A stretch of DNA of 64,000 nt from Amycolatopsis australiensis (lineage in GTDB: Bacteria > Actinomycetota > Actinomycetes > Mycobacteriales > Pseudonocardiaceae). The notes under the pieces are model-generated. The model saw nothing but the letters and a program-made list of their open reading frames with translations, searched no databases and was not told the DNA's origin. Both the position numbers and the translations under genes were made by a program. Below are positions 8,774-17,398 of this stretch, piece by piece. How positions within the stretch are numbered: position 1 is the stretch's first letter; every line of letters begins with the position of its first letter. The stretch spans positions 186,001-250,000 of the forward strand of contig NZ_FPJG01000006.1 in NCBI RefSeq assembly GCF_900119165.1. Direction: 5' to 3'.

Positions 8774-9925
8774 TTACTTCTGCGGCTTGTCCGAAACGGT
8801 GATCGCGCCCGAGATGATCTGGGCCTTGTAGCCGTCCAGCACGTCCTTGATGTCGTCGACCTTGCCGCCCGAGGTGGCGTAGCCGACGCCGTCGACCTTG
8901 AGGTCGAACCGCTTCGGCAGGCCGCTCAGGTCACCCTTGGCGACGGCCTGCACGTAGTCGAACACCGCCACGTCGACGCGCTTGAGCATCGACGTGATGA
9001 TGATGTCCTTGTCGGCCTCGACGGTCTTCTGGTTGTACTGGTCGGAGTCGACACCGATGGCCAGCGCGTTGCCCGCCTTCGCGGCGTCGAACACGCCCTT
9101 CCCGGAGGCGCCGGCGGCGTGGTAGATGACGTCCGCGCCCTTGGCGATCTCGGCCTGGGCCTTCGCGTTGCCCTTCGGCGGGTCCTGGAACCCGGAGAAG
9201 TCACCGGCGGGCGTGAGGTACTCGTCCTCGATCTTGATCTTGTTCGAAACGGTCTTCGCGCCCTGCAGGAAGCCGGCCTCGAACTTCTGGATCAGCGGGG
9301 TGTTGACGCCGCCGACGAAGCCGATGTGGCAGTTCTTGCTCTTGTACGCGGCGGCGACGCCGGCCAGGAACGACCCCTGCTCCTCGGCGAAGACCAGCGG
9401 CGTCACGTTCGGCAGCTGGATCGAGTCGTCGTCGACGATCGCGAACTTCGTGTTCGGGTACTTGGCCGCGACGACCTTGACCGACGGCGCGTAGGCGAAG
9501 CCGACCGCGATGATCGGGTTCAGGCCCTGGCTGGCCATCTGGTCGAGGCGCTGCTGCTTGGCCGACTCGGCCTCGCTGGCGCTGGCGGTGCTCTCGCTGA
9601 CCGTCGTGACGCCGAGGTCGCTCTTCGCCTTGTCGGTGCCCGCGGCGGCGGCGTCGTTGAACGACGCGTCACCCCGCCCGCCGACGTCGAAGGCCAGGCC
9701 GATCTTGAGCTTGCTGCCGTCCACCTTGCCGCCGGCGGCGGCCGTGCTGCTCGACGCCGCGGGGGCCGCGGGCGGCTTCGGCGCGGTGACGCAGTCGGAA
9801 CCACCCGACGAGGCCGCGGTGTTGTTCGAGCTGTTCCCACCGCCGGAGTCCTTGGCGCACCCGGCCAGGGCGAGCACCCCGGCCATGGCCACGGCGGCCA
9901 GCGCGGTTCCACGCATGCGACGCAA
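8774..9925 (-). CDS. BMP-family nucleoside-binding lipoprotein
   Basis: Extracytoplasmic solute-binding lipoprotein of the basic membrane protein (BmpA/PnrA, Med) family, the capture subunit of the importer encoded downstream. The lipobox LALAGC places the lipidated Cys at residue 23, followed by a long Gly/Ser/Ala linker. The mature part shows family features: KIGLAFDVGGRGDASFND, a VGFAYAPSV segment, HIGFVGGVNTPLI and VIYHAAGASG. TTG 9925 is chosen because a GGGAGG ribosome site sits 7-10 bases upstream; ATG 9916 is a possible alternative but poorly spaced. It is first in the operon. Confidence 0.9.
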   Translation of the reverse strand: MRRMRGTALAAVAMAGVLALAGCAKDSGGGNSSNNTAASSGGSDCVTAPKPPAAPAASSSTAAAGGKVDGSKLKIGLAFDVGGRGDASFNDAAAAGTDKAKSDLGVTTVSESTASASEAESAKQQRLDQMASQGLNPIIAVGFAYAPSVKVVAAKYPNTKFAIVDDDSIQLPNVTPLVFAEEQGSFLAGVAAAYKSKNCHIGFVGGVNTPLIQKFEAGFLQGAKTVSNKIKIEDEYLTPAGDFSGFQDPPKGNAKAQAEIAKGADVIYHAAGASGKGVFDAAKAGNALAIGVDSDQYNQKTVEADKDIIITSMLKRVDVAVFDYVQAVAKGDLSGLPKRFDLKVDGVGYATSGGKVDDIKDVLDGYKAQIISGAITVSDKPQK

Positions 9926-10466
9926 CGTGTTTCTCCCTCCCCGCTGATCCAGCGGATGATCAAGGGCACGACCCGGCCCTACTGCCGGGTCGACCGCCAG
10001 ACCGTACCCGGCGGACAGGAAGGCGCCATAGGAAAGGCACGCTACGTAACACAAACGTTTACTCGCGACTTGAACGCGCGACCGAACGTGCACCCAAAGT
10101 GATCATCGGGTACGTCGAAAGCTACTTTCGGCGGGTTGTGCCGCTTTGACCCCGGCCGGAAGGCCGGGTCGCGTCACTCAGTGTGCCGGATCGGCGGAGC
10201 GCACGACCAGCGCGGTCACTCTGTGAGATGACGGGACATCACGCCGCCGAGTGCGCTGCACCACACCGCCGGGTGGCGGCACGGCCGTACCGGTGTCTGG
10301 TCCATCACAGAGGGGAACCCGGAGGTGAGCCGGGTGCCGCGGGCGGGTCTAGCATCCGATCCATCCAGGCTCGATGACGTTGATCTCGGCATTGCCGCCG
10401 TTTCAGGGCGGTTGCGGACCTCACCGGCCACCGGGCACACAGTCAGACGTTGGAGGCCGTTCACCG
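9926..10466. promoter_or_regulatory. Divergent promoter region, bmp operon / sdhCDAB
   Basis: A 541-bp gap with no convincing gene. Near the bmp side is an AT-rich patch with the palindrome AAACGTTT (10053-10060) inside ACACAAACGTTTACT, which resembles the core of LacI-type operators. The sdh side is GC-rich, and GGAGG at 10452-10456 serves sdhC. Promoter hexamers were not assigned with confidence. Confidence 0.4.
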
Positions 10467-10910
10467 ATGTCCACCACGGCGAGCACTGCCCCGCAGGCAG
10501 GCGCGAGCGATCGGGCGGGTGCCTCACGCCGGCAGGGGACCTTCTACCGGGGTGACCCCGGCATGTGGTCGTGGGTCCTGCACCGCATCACCGGCGTGCT
10601 CACCTTCTTCTTCCTGTTCGTGCACGTGCTCGACACCGCGCTGGTGCGCGTGTCGCCGAACACCTACGACCAGGTCATCGAGACCTACAAGACCCCGATC
10701 GTCAACCTCCTGGAGGTCGGCCTCGTCGGCGCGGTGCTCTTCCACGCGCTCAACGGCGTCCGCGTCATGCTGGTCGACTTCTGGTCGAAGGGCCCGAAGT
10801 TCCAGAAGACGATGCTGTGGGTCATCGGCGTGGTCTGGGTCGTCGTGATGGTCCCCGGTGCGTTCTTCATGCTGAAGCGCACCGCCGAAATGCTCTTCGG
10901 GGGTAACTGA
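10467..10910 (+). CDS. sdhC: Succinate dehydrogenase cytochrome b556 subunit
   Basis: Membrane anchor of complex II; together with SdhD it binds heme b and the quinone site. The 147 residues start at ATG 10467 behind GGAGG. About 30 polar residues precede a YRGDPGMWSWVLHRITGV motif, a signature of SdhC (Ser and Arg near the quinone), then three hydrophobic helices, with HVLDTALVR in the first and LFHALNGVR (a likely heme-ligand His) in the second. It is the first gene of sdhCDAB. Confidence 0.93.
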   Translation: MSTTASTAPQAGASDRAGASRRQGTFYRGDPGMWSWVLHRITGVLTFFFLFVHVLDTALVRVSPNTYDQVIETYKTPIVNLLEVGLVGAVLFHALNGVRVMLVDFWSKGPKFQKTMLWVIGVVWVVVMVPGAFFMLKRTAEMLFGGN

Positions 10911-10911
10911 C

Positions 10912-11328
10912 ATGGCCGAGTCGCTCACCCTCGACAAGCCGCGCTCGCCGAAGCGCCCCGCGGCCCGCCGCAGCAACTTCGAGCTCTACAGCTGGCTGTT
11001 CATGCGGATCTCCGGCCTCGCGCTGATCATCCTCGTGCTCGGCCATCTGCTGATCATGAACATCCTCGACGGCGGTGTGCACCGCATCAACTGGGGCTTC
11101 GTCGCCGGCCGCTGGGCCTCGCCGTTCTGGCAGTTCTGGGACCTGCTGATGCTCTGGCTCGCCGAGATCCACGGCGGCAACGGCCTGCGCACCATCATCG
11201 ACGACTACGCGCGCAAGGACAGCACGCGGTTCTGGCTGAAGATCCTGCTCTACGTCTCGATGGTGGTCATCCTTGCCGTCGGCACGATGGTCATCTTCAC
11301 GTTCGACCCGAACATGCCCGCGAACTGA
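10912..11328 (+). CDS. sdhD: Succinate dehydrogenase hydrophobic anchor subunit
   Basis: A 138-residue membrane anchor starting one base after the sdhC stop. A basic N-terminal segment leads into SWLFMRISGLALIILVLGH, where the His is the likely heme ligand, followed by a middle helix containing the conserved AEIHGGNGLR and a third helix close to the C-terminus. It completes the membrane part of the succinate:menaquinone oxidoreductase. Confidence 0.92.
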   Translation: MAESLTLDKPRSPKRPAARRSNFELYSWLFMRISGLALIILVLGHLLIMNILDGGVHRINWGFVAGRWASPFWQFWDLLMLWLAEIHGGNGLRTIIDDYARKDSTRFWLKILLYVSMVVILAVGTMVIFTFDPNMPAN

Positions 11329-11347
11329 AAGCCACGGAGACTTTTTC

Positions 11348-13102
11348 ATGCAGTTCCACAAGTACGACGTGGTGATCGTCGGCGCCGGCGGCGCCGGCAT
11401 GCGCGCGGCCATCGAGTCCGGCCAGCGCACCCGCACCGCGGTCCTCACCAAGCTCTACCCGACCCGCTCCCACACCGGCGCGGCCCAGGGCGGCATGTGC
11501 GCCGCGCTGGCGAACGTCGAAGAGGACAACTGGGAGTGGCACACCTTCGACACGGTCAAGGGCGGCGACTACCTCGTCGACCAGGACGCCGCGGAGATCA
11601 TGGCCAAGGAGGCCATCGACGCGGTCCTCGACCTGGAGAAGATGGGCCTGCCGTTCAACCGCACGCCCGAAGGCAAGATCGACCAGCGCCGCTTCGGCGG
11701 GCACACGCGTGACCACGGCAAGGCCGCGGTCCGCCGCGCCTGCTACGCCGCCGACCGCACCGGCCACATGATCCTGCAGACGCTGTACCAGAACTGCGTC
11801 AAGCACGGCACGGAGTTCTTCAACGAGTTCTACGTGCTCGACCTGGTGCTCTCGGAGGACGAGAACGGCAACCCGGTCGCCTCCGGCGTCGTCGCCTACG
11901 AGCTGGCGACCGGCGAGCTGCACGTCTTCCAGGCGAAGTCGATCGTGTTCGCCACCGGCGGCGCGGGCAAGATCTTCAAGACGACGTCGAACGCGCACAC
12001 CCTGACCGGTGACGGCCTCGGCATCATCTTCCGCAAGGGCCTGCCGCTGGAGGACATGGAGTTCTTCCAGTTCCACCCAACCGGCCTCGCCGGCCTGGGC
12101 ATCCTGATCTCCGAAGCCGTCCGCGGCGAGGGCGGGATCCTGCGCAACGCCGACGGCGAGCGGTTCATGGAGCGCTACGCGCCCACGATCAAGGACCTCG
12201 CGCCGCGCGACATCGTGGCGCGCTCGATGGTGCAGGAAGTGCTGCAGGGCCGCGGCTGCGGCCCGAACAAGGACTACGTCGTCCTCGACGTCACGCACCT
12301 GCCGGTCGAGGTCCTCGAGACCAAGCTGCCGGACATCACCGAGTTCTCGCGCACCTACCTGGGCGTCGACCCGGTGAAGGAGCCGGTGCCGGTGTTCCCG
12401 ACCTGCCACTACGTGATGGGCGGGATCCCGACCAACGTGCACGGCGAAGCGTTGCGGGACAACGAGAACGTCATCCCCGGCCTGTACGCGGCGGGCGAGG
12501 TGGCGTGCGTGTCCGTGCACGGGTCCAACCGGCTCGGCACGAACTCGCTGCTGGACATCAACGTGTTCGGCCGCCGCGCCGGCATCGCCGCCGCGGAGTA
12601 CGCGCTGTCGCACGACTTCGTCGAGCTGCCGGACAACCCGGCGCAGCTGGTCGAGGAGCAGCTGGCGAACCTGCTGTCCGAGCACGGCGACGAGCGCGTG
12701 GCGGACATCCGCAAGGAAATGCAGCAGACGATGGACTCGCACGCTTCGGTGTACCGGACCGAGGACACGCTGAAGCAGGCGCTGACCGACGTCCAGGCGC
12801 TGAAGGAGCGCTACCAGCGGATCACGGTGGCGGACAAGGGCAAGCGGTACAACACCGACCTGCTCGAAGCCGTCGAGCTGGGCTTCCTGCTGGAGCTGGC
12901 CGAGGTGCTCGTGGTGGGCGCGCTGGCGCGCAAGGAGTCCCGCGGCGGCCACGCCCGCGAGGACTACCCGAACCGCGACGACACGAACTTCATGCGCCAC
13001 ACCATGGCCTACAAGCAGGGCACCGGGCTGTCCGCGGACATCCGCCTCGACTACAAGCCCGTGACCTTCACCCGCTACGAACCGATGGAGCGGAAGTACT
13101 GA
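11348..13102 (+). CDS. sdhA: Succinate dehydrogenase flavoprotein subunit
   Basis: Oxidises succinate to fumarate with covalently bound FAD, on the cytoplasmic face of complex II. The 584-residue protein begins at ATG 11348, 19 bases after sdhD. Motifs: dinucleotide fold VVIVGAGGAGMRAA at residues 8-21, RSHTGAAQGG (flavin-linking His), the FQFHPTG substrate segment, PTCHYVMGGIP and SNRLGTNSLLD. The length is usual for SdhA. Its stop overlaps the start of sdhB by one base (TGATG), indicating coupled translation. Confidence 0.96.
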   Translation: MQFHKYDVVIVGAGGAGMRAAIESGQRTRTAVLTKLYPTRSHTGAAQGGMCAALANVEEDNWEWHTFDTVKGGDYLVDQDAAEIMAKEAIDAVLDLEKMGLPFNRTPEGKIDQRRFGGHTRDHGKAAVRRACYAADRTGHMILQTLYQNCVKHGTEFFNEFYVLDLVLSEDENGNPVASGVVAYELATGELHVFQAKSIVFATGGAGKIFKTTSNAHTLTGDGLGIIFRKGLPLEDMEFFQFHPTGLAGLGILISEAVRGEGGILRNADGERFMERYAPTIKDLAPRDIVARSMVQEVLQGRGCGPNKDYVVLDVTHLPVEVLETKLPDITEFSRTYLGVDPVKEPVPVFPTCHYVMGGIPTNVHGEALRDNENVIPGLYAAGEVACVSVHGSNRLGTNSLLDINVFGRRAGIAAAEYALSHDFVELPDNPAQLVEEQLANLLSEHGDERVADIRKEMQQTMDSHASVYRTEDTLKQALTDVQALKERYQRITVADKGKRYNTDLLEAVELGFLLELAEVLVVGALARKESRGGHAREDYPNRDDTNFMRHTMAYKQGTGLSADIRLDYKPVTFTRYEPMERKY

Positions 13103-13872
13103 TGACCACTGCTACTGAAGCTCCGGCTGCTTCTGTCGCCGACGACCACACGCCGATCACGGTCACTCTGAAGATCCTGCGGTTCAACCCGGAGGTCGAC
13201 GAGGAGCCGCACTGGGAGTCCTACGACGTCCCGGCCCACCGCACCGACCGGCTGCTGAACCTGCTGTTCTACGTCAAGGACTACATCGACGGCACGTTCT
13301 CGTTCCGCCGTTCGTGCGCGCACGGCGTGTGCGGGTCCGACGCGATGCAGATCAACGGCATCAACCGCCTGGCCTGCAAGGTCCTGATGAAGGACCTGCT
13401 GGAGAAGGACGGCAAGAAGACGACGATCACGATCGCGCCGATCAAGGGCCTTCGCACGCTGAAGGACCTGTACGTCGACATGGACCCGTTCTTCGAGGCG
13501 TACCGCGCGATCAAGCCGTACCTGATCACGTACGGCAACGAGCCGACGCGCGAGCGCATCCAGTCCCAGGCCGACCGCGACCGTTTCGACGACACGACGA
13601 AGTGCATCCTGTGCGCATGCTGCACATCGTCGTGCCCGGTGTACTGGAACGACGGCTCGTACTTCGGCCCGGCGGCGATCGTGAACGCCCACCGGTTCAT
13701 CTTCGACTCCCGCGACGAGGGATCGGAGGAGCGCCTGGACATCCTGAACGACGCAGAGGGAGTGTGGCGCTGCCGCACGACGTTCAACTGCACGGACGCC
13801 TGCCCACGAGGCATCCAGGTGACGAAGGCGATCCAGGAAGTGAAGCGCGCCCTGCTGTTCAAGCGCGTCTGA
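13102..13872 (+). CDS. sdhB: Succinate dehydrogenase iron-sulfur subunit
   Basis: Electron-transfer subunit of complex II, 256 residues. The N-terminal ferredoxin domain binds [2Fe-2S] through SCAHGVCGSD (Cys72, Cys77, Asp80) and Cys92. The C-terminal domain has CILCACCTSSCP and CTDACP, ligands for the [4Fe-4S] and [3Fe-4S] clusters. It has about 20 extra N-terminal residues compared with the E. coli protein. It is the last gene of the operon, followed 17 bases later by a strong terminator. Confidence 0.96.
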   Translation: MTTATEAPAASVADDHTPITVTLKILRFNPEVDEEPHWESYDVPAHRTDRLLNLLFYVKDYIDGTFSFRRSCAHGVCGSDAMQINGINRLACKVLMKDLLEKDGKKTTITIAPIKGLRTLKDLYVDMDPFFEAYRAIKPYLITYGNEPTRERIQSQADRDRFDDTTKCILCACCTSSCPVYWNDGSYFGPAAIVNAHRFIFDSRDEGSEERLDILNDAEGVWRCRTTFNCTDACPRGIQVTKAIQEVKRALLFKRV

Positions 13873-13889
13873 CGCATCCGCAACACCGA

Positions 13890-13920
13890 AAGGCCCTCCG
13901 GCAACCTGCCGGAGGGCCTT
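13890..13920 (+). terminator. sdhCDAB terminator
   Basis: A perfect 14-bp stem, AAGGCCCTCCGGCA paired with TGCCGGAGGGCCTT, on a three-base loop, followed by CTTC. It lies directly after sdhB. Confidence 0.88.
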
Positions 13921-14014
13921 CTTCATGTCCCGCGCAAGTGAGCAACCGGCAGCCGGCAGCGCAAGCCAACCACGACGTCACCAGACCTCGCCCGCCCCTC
14001 ATCCCAGCCTTCTC

Positions 14015-14080
14015 TTCAGCCGGCGGTCGGGTTTGTCAAGGCACGCTTTCCCGCCTTGACAAACCCGACCGCCGGCTGAA
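14015..14080. repeat. Perfect 28-bp inverted repeat
   Basis: Arms 14015-14042 and 14053-14080 are exact reverse complements (28 of 28) around a 10-base spacer. The core of one arm reads CGGTCGGGTTTGTCAAG. It is far longer than a normal terminator stem, and the sdh operon already ends upstream. It is the first of three palindromic structures filling the 500-bp gap between sdhB and the subtilase gene; no gene is seen here. Confidence 0.85.
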
Positions 14081-14135
14081 AATCCCCCTGGAGGGGCGGG
14101 GGAGGTCGGACCCGCTGTTTCCTCGGCAGGACTGA

Positions 14136-14159
14136 GCCGCGGCAGACGTCTGCCGCGGC
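14136..14159. repeat. Perfect 24-bp palindrome
   Basis: A self-complementary 24-base sequence with no loop, centred between 14147 and 14148 on AGACGTCT, flanked by GCCGCGGC ends. It lies between the two longer inverted repeats. Confidence 0.85.
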
Positions 14160-14241
14160 AGAAAAAGATCTTCCTCGCCGGACGGGCAGGCTCCGGGATG
14201 ACCACCCGTCTCGCTGCTGCCTCTCGTTTGCGAGGTGGGCC

Positions 14242-14387
14242 GCTGGGTGGTCATCCCGTCGCCTGGTTGAGGCCTATCACTTTGAGCCGGGCCCGCAAGC
14301 TTGCGCTGTTCTCTCGCCTTGGTCTCTGTGTTGCGGGCCCGGCTCAAAGTGATTTGATGGCCTCAGGCGACGGGATGACCACCCAGC
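14242..14387. repeat. Large imperfect inverted repeat (57-base arms)
   Basis: Arms 14242-14298 and 14331-14387 pair through two perfect 23-bp blocks with a shifted GGCCTC block between them; a 32-base loop separates the arms. A copy of CGGGATGACCACCC from the outer block also occurs at about 14195-14208, so alternative foldings exist. It is close to the 3' end of the convergent subtilase gene. Confidence 0.82.
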
Positions 14388-14418
14388 TCCTTTGTCGGGC
14401 GTTGCGTCCGTGCCCCCG

Positions 14419-15813
14419 TCAGCGCACCGCGTCCAGGGCGTTCACCAGGCCGTGGCCGTAGTACGAGTTGTTCTTCGCCGGGCCCGTGCACTCCGTTTCC
14501 GCCGACGCGCACTTCACCACGTCCGCCTCGCCCTCCAGGAGCCGTGCGATGAACCACGGTGGAGCGCCGCGGAACTTCGATGCCAGCAGCGCCGCCACTC
14601 CAGCCGCGTGCGGGGATGCCATCGATGTCCCGCACTTCGACCCGTAACGGCCGCCGAACACCGTTGTCGAAAGCGGGCAAGCCGGGCCGGCTCCTTCCGG
14701 CGGCGTCTGGACGAAGTCGCCGCCCGGGGCCGTCACGTCGATCTCGCCGTAATTGCTGAACGACGACTTCGTGCCCGCGTAGCCCACCGAAGACACCGTC
14801 ACCACTCCGTCGATCGCCTTCGGGAGGATCCCGCACGTCGAGTCCACCGGGTGCGGGCGGTTCGGGTCCGTGGTCTGCTTGGTCGTGTCGAAGCCCGAGT
14901 TGCCCGCCGCCGACACGTTCAGCACTCCGTGGCGCGTCGAGAACTCGATCGCGCGGCGGACCGCTTCGTACGCTGCCGCGTCGCCTGGCTCGCGGGAGCA
15001 GAAGAACATTCCCGGGTCGATGTAGTAGCTGTTGTTCGTCACCTGGAAGCCGTGCTCCGCCGCCCAGACGAACCCGCAGACCGCCGACTCCGGGAAGATG
15101 TAGCCGTCGTCGTTGACGACCTTCACCGAGGCCAGCCGTACTCCCGGCGCGATGCCCGTGAAGCCCGCCGCCGGGTCCTCGCCCGCGATCGTGCCCGCCA
15201 CGTGCGTCCCGTGGTCCGACGTCGTCGGCGCCCAGGACGCCGGTGACGAGTCCGGCGCGCCCGTGACGCAGCCCGCCGACGACCGCGGGTCGACGGCCGC
15301 CCGCAATGCCGGGTGCGTCGCGTCGATGCCCGAGTCGAGCACGCCCACCGTGACCGAACGGCTGCCCTGGAAGATCTTGTTCGCTTCCGGCGCGTGAATC
15401 GCCTTCATGTCCCACTGCTGCGCCGACAGATCGCCGGCAGCCGCGACGGACCGCGTGTGCTCCAACGTCCGGACCGCGCCCAGCGACGTGCGCGCCGAGA
15501 CGGCCGAAGCCACGTCCTTACCGCCCGAATACGCCCGGTAGACGCCGATCTTCTGCTGGAAGTCCGCGTTGCGCGAACTGGCGATCGCGACGCCGATCTC
15601 GGCGTAGTACGCCACCTTCGTGCCGCACTTGGCCGCCAGTTCGCGGTCGACGGCCGACGCCGGCGTACCCGGCTGGTACGTCACCACGTAGGTGTACGGC
15701 GTGCTCGTCGTGTCGCAGGTGACCGGCGCGGCCTCCGCGGGCGGTGCCGCCGTGAACAGGCCGCACCCGACGGCCAGCGCGAGCGGAACCGCCATCCGGC
15801 GTGAACGGGACAT
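14419..15813 (-). CDS. Secreted S8 (subtilisin-like) serine peptidase
   Basis: A 464-residue exported protease. Basic start and hydrophobic core up to AEAAP form a Sec signal peptide of about 28 residues; an inhibitor-I9-like prodomain follows (YVVTYQPGTPASAVDREL). The catalytic triad is visible: Asp in GVLDSGIDATHP, His in DHGTHVAGTIAG and Ser in GTSMASPHAAGV, with the oxyanion Asn in SAAGNSG. Several extra Cys pairs suggest disulfides, fitting an extracellular enzyme. No C-terminal sorting signal is seen. It is monocistronic and convergent to sdhB across the inverted-repeat region. Confidence 0.93.
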   Translation of the reverse strand: MSRSRRMAVPLALAVGCGLFTAAPPAEAAPVTCDTTSTPYTYVVTYQPGTPASAVDRELAAKCGTKVAYYAEIGVAIASSRNADFQQKIGVYRAYSGGKDVASAVSARTSLGAVRTLEHTRSVAAAGDLSAQQWDMKAIHAPEANKIFQGSRSVTVGVLDSGIDATHPALRAAVDPRSSAGCVTGAPDSSPASWAPTTSDHGTHVAGTIAGEDPAAGFTGIAPGVRLASVKVVNDDGYIFPESAVCGFVWAAEHGFQVTNNSYYIDPGMFFCSREPGDAAAYEAVRRAIEFSTRHGVLNVSAAGNSGFDTTKQTTDPNRPHPVDSTCGILPKAIDGVVTVSSVGYAGTKSSFSNYGEIDVTAPGGDFVQTPPEGAGPACPLSTTVFGGRYGSKCGTSMASPHAAGVAALLASKFRGAPPWFIARLLEGEADVVKCASAETECTGPAKNNSYYGHGLVNALDAVR

Positions 15814-15876
15814 TCCACCTCCAAAGTCGGTGGCGTCAACCTAAACCGGCCCCGGAGCCGGCGCCACCGACCAAAG

Positions 15877-16110
15877 TCAGGAGCCGGCGCGGGCCCGCAC
15901 GCCGCGCCAGCCCAGCACGCCGATGATCGTGCCGAGCACGAACGACACGACCGTCAGCACGGCGTGGACGACGAAGTACGCGGTCGGCGAGCCGTCGGGG
16001 GTCCACGACCGGTCGCTGTCCCAGAGGTTCTTGGCGAACGTGATCCAGATGATCCACGACCACACGCCGAAGGCCAGCAGGAACAGCGAGGTGCCTCGCG
16101 AAATGCGCAT
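15877..16110 (-). CDS. SCO4848-family small membrane protein
   Basis: 77 residues with two hydrophobic helices (about 7-27 and 46-68) and a short basic tail. It matches the actinobacterial family named after Streptomyces SCO4848, by sequence flavour and by its place next to a D-Ala-D-Ala carboxypeptidase, as in Streptomyces. Function is unknown; it starts divergently, 44 bp from dacC, so the two may share a regulatory region. Confidence 0.75.
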   Translation of the reverse strand: MRISRGTSLFLLAFGVWSWIIWITFAKNLWDSDRSWTPDGSPTAYFVVHAVLTVVSFVLGTIIGVLGWRGVRARAGS

Positions 16111-16153
16111 GCCCCTGAGTATGCGACGCGGCCCGCGGCGCTAGATTGCTTGG

Positions 16154-17398
16154 GTGCACTCCGCTGTCTCCCGGTCGCTCAAGGTCCTCACGACGACGCT
16201 CGCCGCCGCCCTCCTGGCCCTGAGCACCCCCGCCCTCGCGGCCGCCGGGCCGCAGCCGGGCCAGTGCGCGAACCGGGAGGCCCCGCCGGCCCCGGTCGAC
16301 ACGTCGGAGAAGCCCGCGCCGGGCAAGGCGGCCCCGCCGCCGCTGCCCGTGCCCGCCGTCCCGGTCGGCGGCCCGCGGATGGCCGAGTGCGGCCTGATCA
16401 CCCCCACCGGCGCGCTCAACCCGCCGGACGGCAACACCGCGGCCTCGTGGCTGGTGCAGGACCTCGACACCGGCGCGGTCGTCGCGGCGAAGGACCCGCA
16501 CGCGCGCCAGCGGCCGGCGTCGCTGATCAAGACGCTGCTCGCGCTCGTCGTCGTCACCCAGCTGAACCCGCAGCAGGTGATCGTCGCGACGAAGGAGGAC
16601 GCCGAGCAGGAGTGCACCTGCATCGGCCTCGTCGCCGGCGGCCAGTACACCGTCGACCAGCTGCTGCACGGCCTGCTGATGCACTCGGGCAACGACGTCG
16701 CGCACGTGTTCGCCACCGCGCTCGGCGGCGTCGACGCCGCGGTCGCGAAGATGAACGCGCTGGCGGCCCGCATCGGCGCACTGGACACGCGCGCCGCGAC
16801 ACCGTCGGGGCTGGACGGGCCGGGCATGTCGACCTCGGCCTACGACCTGAGCCTCATCTTCCACTACGCGATGAAGCAGCCGGAGTTCGCGAAGGTCGTC
16901 TCGACGAAGAACTTCGAGATCCCGCCGACCGGCGGCAAGCCGGCGATCCCGGTGTTCAACGACAACAAGCTGCTGGGCGTCTACCCCGGCTTCCTCGGCG
17001 GCAAGACGGGCTTCACCGACGACGCCCGGCACACGTACGTCGGCGCGGCGCAGCAGAAGGGCAAGCGCCTGGCGGTGGTCATGATGCGCGCCGAGCAGAA
17101 GCCGACCAAGGTGGTCGACCAGGCGGCGAAGCTGCTCGACTACGGCTTCGCGCTGGAGGCCGACCACGCCGAGCCGGTCGGCAAGATCGACTACCGGGCC
17201 CCGGCGGCGACGCCGTCGAGCAGCGAGCCGTCCGTGCTCGCCGACGGCGGCACCGGCAACAGCGGCACGTCTTCGGCCGCCGCGGCCGCCAAGGAGGACC
17301 CGTTCGGCGTCACCGGCTGGATCATCACGCTGGTGGTGTTCCTGATCATCGTCGCCGGGTTCGTCATCGGGCACCAGCGCAAGAAGGCCGCGAGCTAG
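16154..17398 (+). CDS. dacC: D-alanyl-D-alanine carboxypeptidase (S11)
   Basis: Penicillin-binding protein that trims the terminal D-Ala of peptidoglycan peptides outside the membrane. The 414 residues start at GTG 16154. It has a signal peptide (first about 30 residues), a Pro-rich linker to about residue 70, then the S11 catalytic domain: SLIK (Ser123, Lys126), SGN in the HSGNDVAHV segment, and the third box KTG in GGKTGFTD. Near the C-terminus a Ser/Ala linker leads to one membrane helix (GWIITLVVFLIIVAGFV) with a basic tail, so it is anchored at both ends or at the C-terminus after cleavage. The symbol is by family (DacA/DacC) and not certain. Confidence 0.9.
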   Translation: MHSAVSRSLKVLTTTLAAALLALSTPALAAAGPQPGQCANREAPPAPVDTSEKPAPGKAAPPPLPVPAVPVGGPRMAECGLITPTGALNPPDGNTAASWLVQDLDTGAVVAAKDPHARQRPASLIKTLLALVVVTQLNPQQVIVATKEDAEQECTCIGLVAGGQYTVDQLLHGLLMHSGNDVAHVFATALGGVDAAVAKMNALAARIGALDTRAATPSGLDGPGMSTSAYDLSLIFHYAMKQPEFAKVVSTKNFEIPPTGGKPAIPVFNDNKLLGVYPGFLGGKTGFTDDARHTYVGAAQQKGKRLAVVMMRAEQKPTKVVDQAAKLLDYGFALEADHAEPVGKIDYRAPAATPSSSEPSVLADGGTGNSGTSSAAAAAKEDPFGVTGWIITLVVFLIIVAGFVIGHQRKKAAS

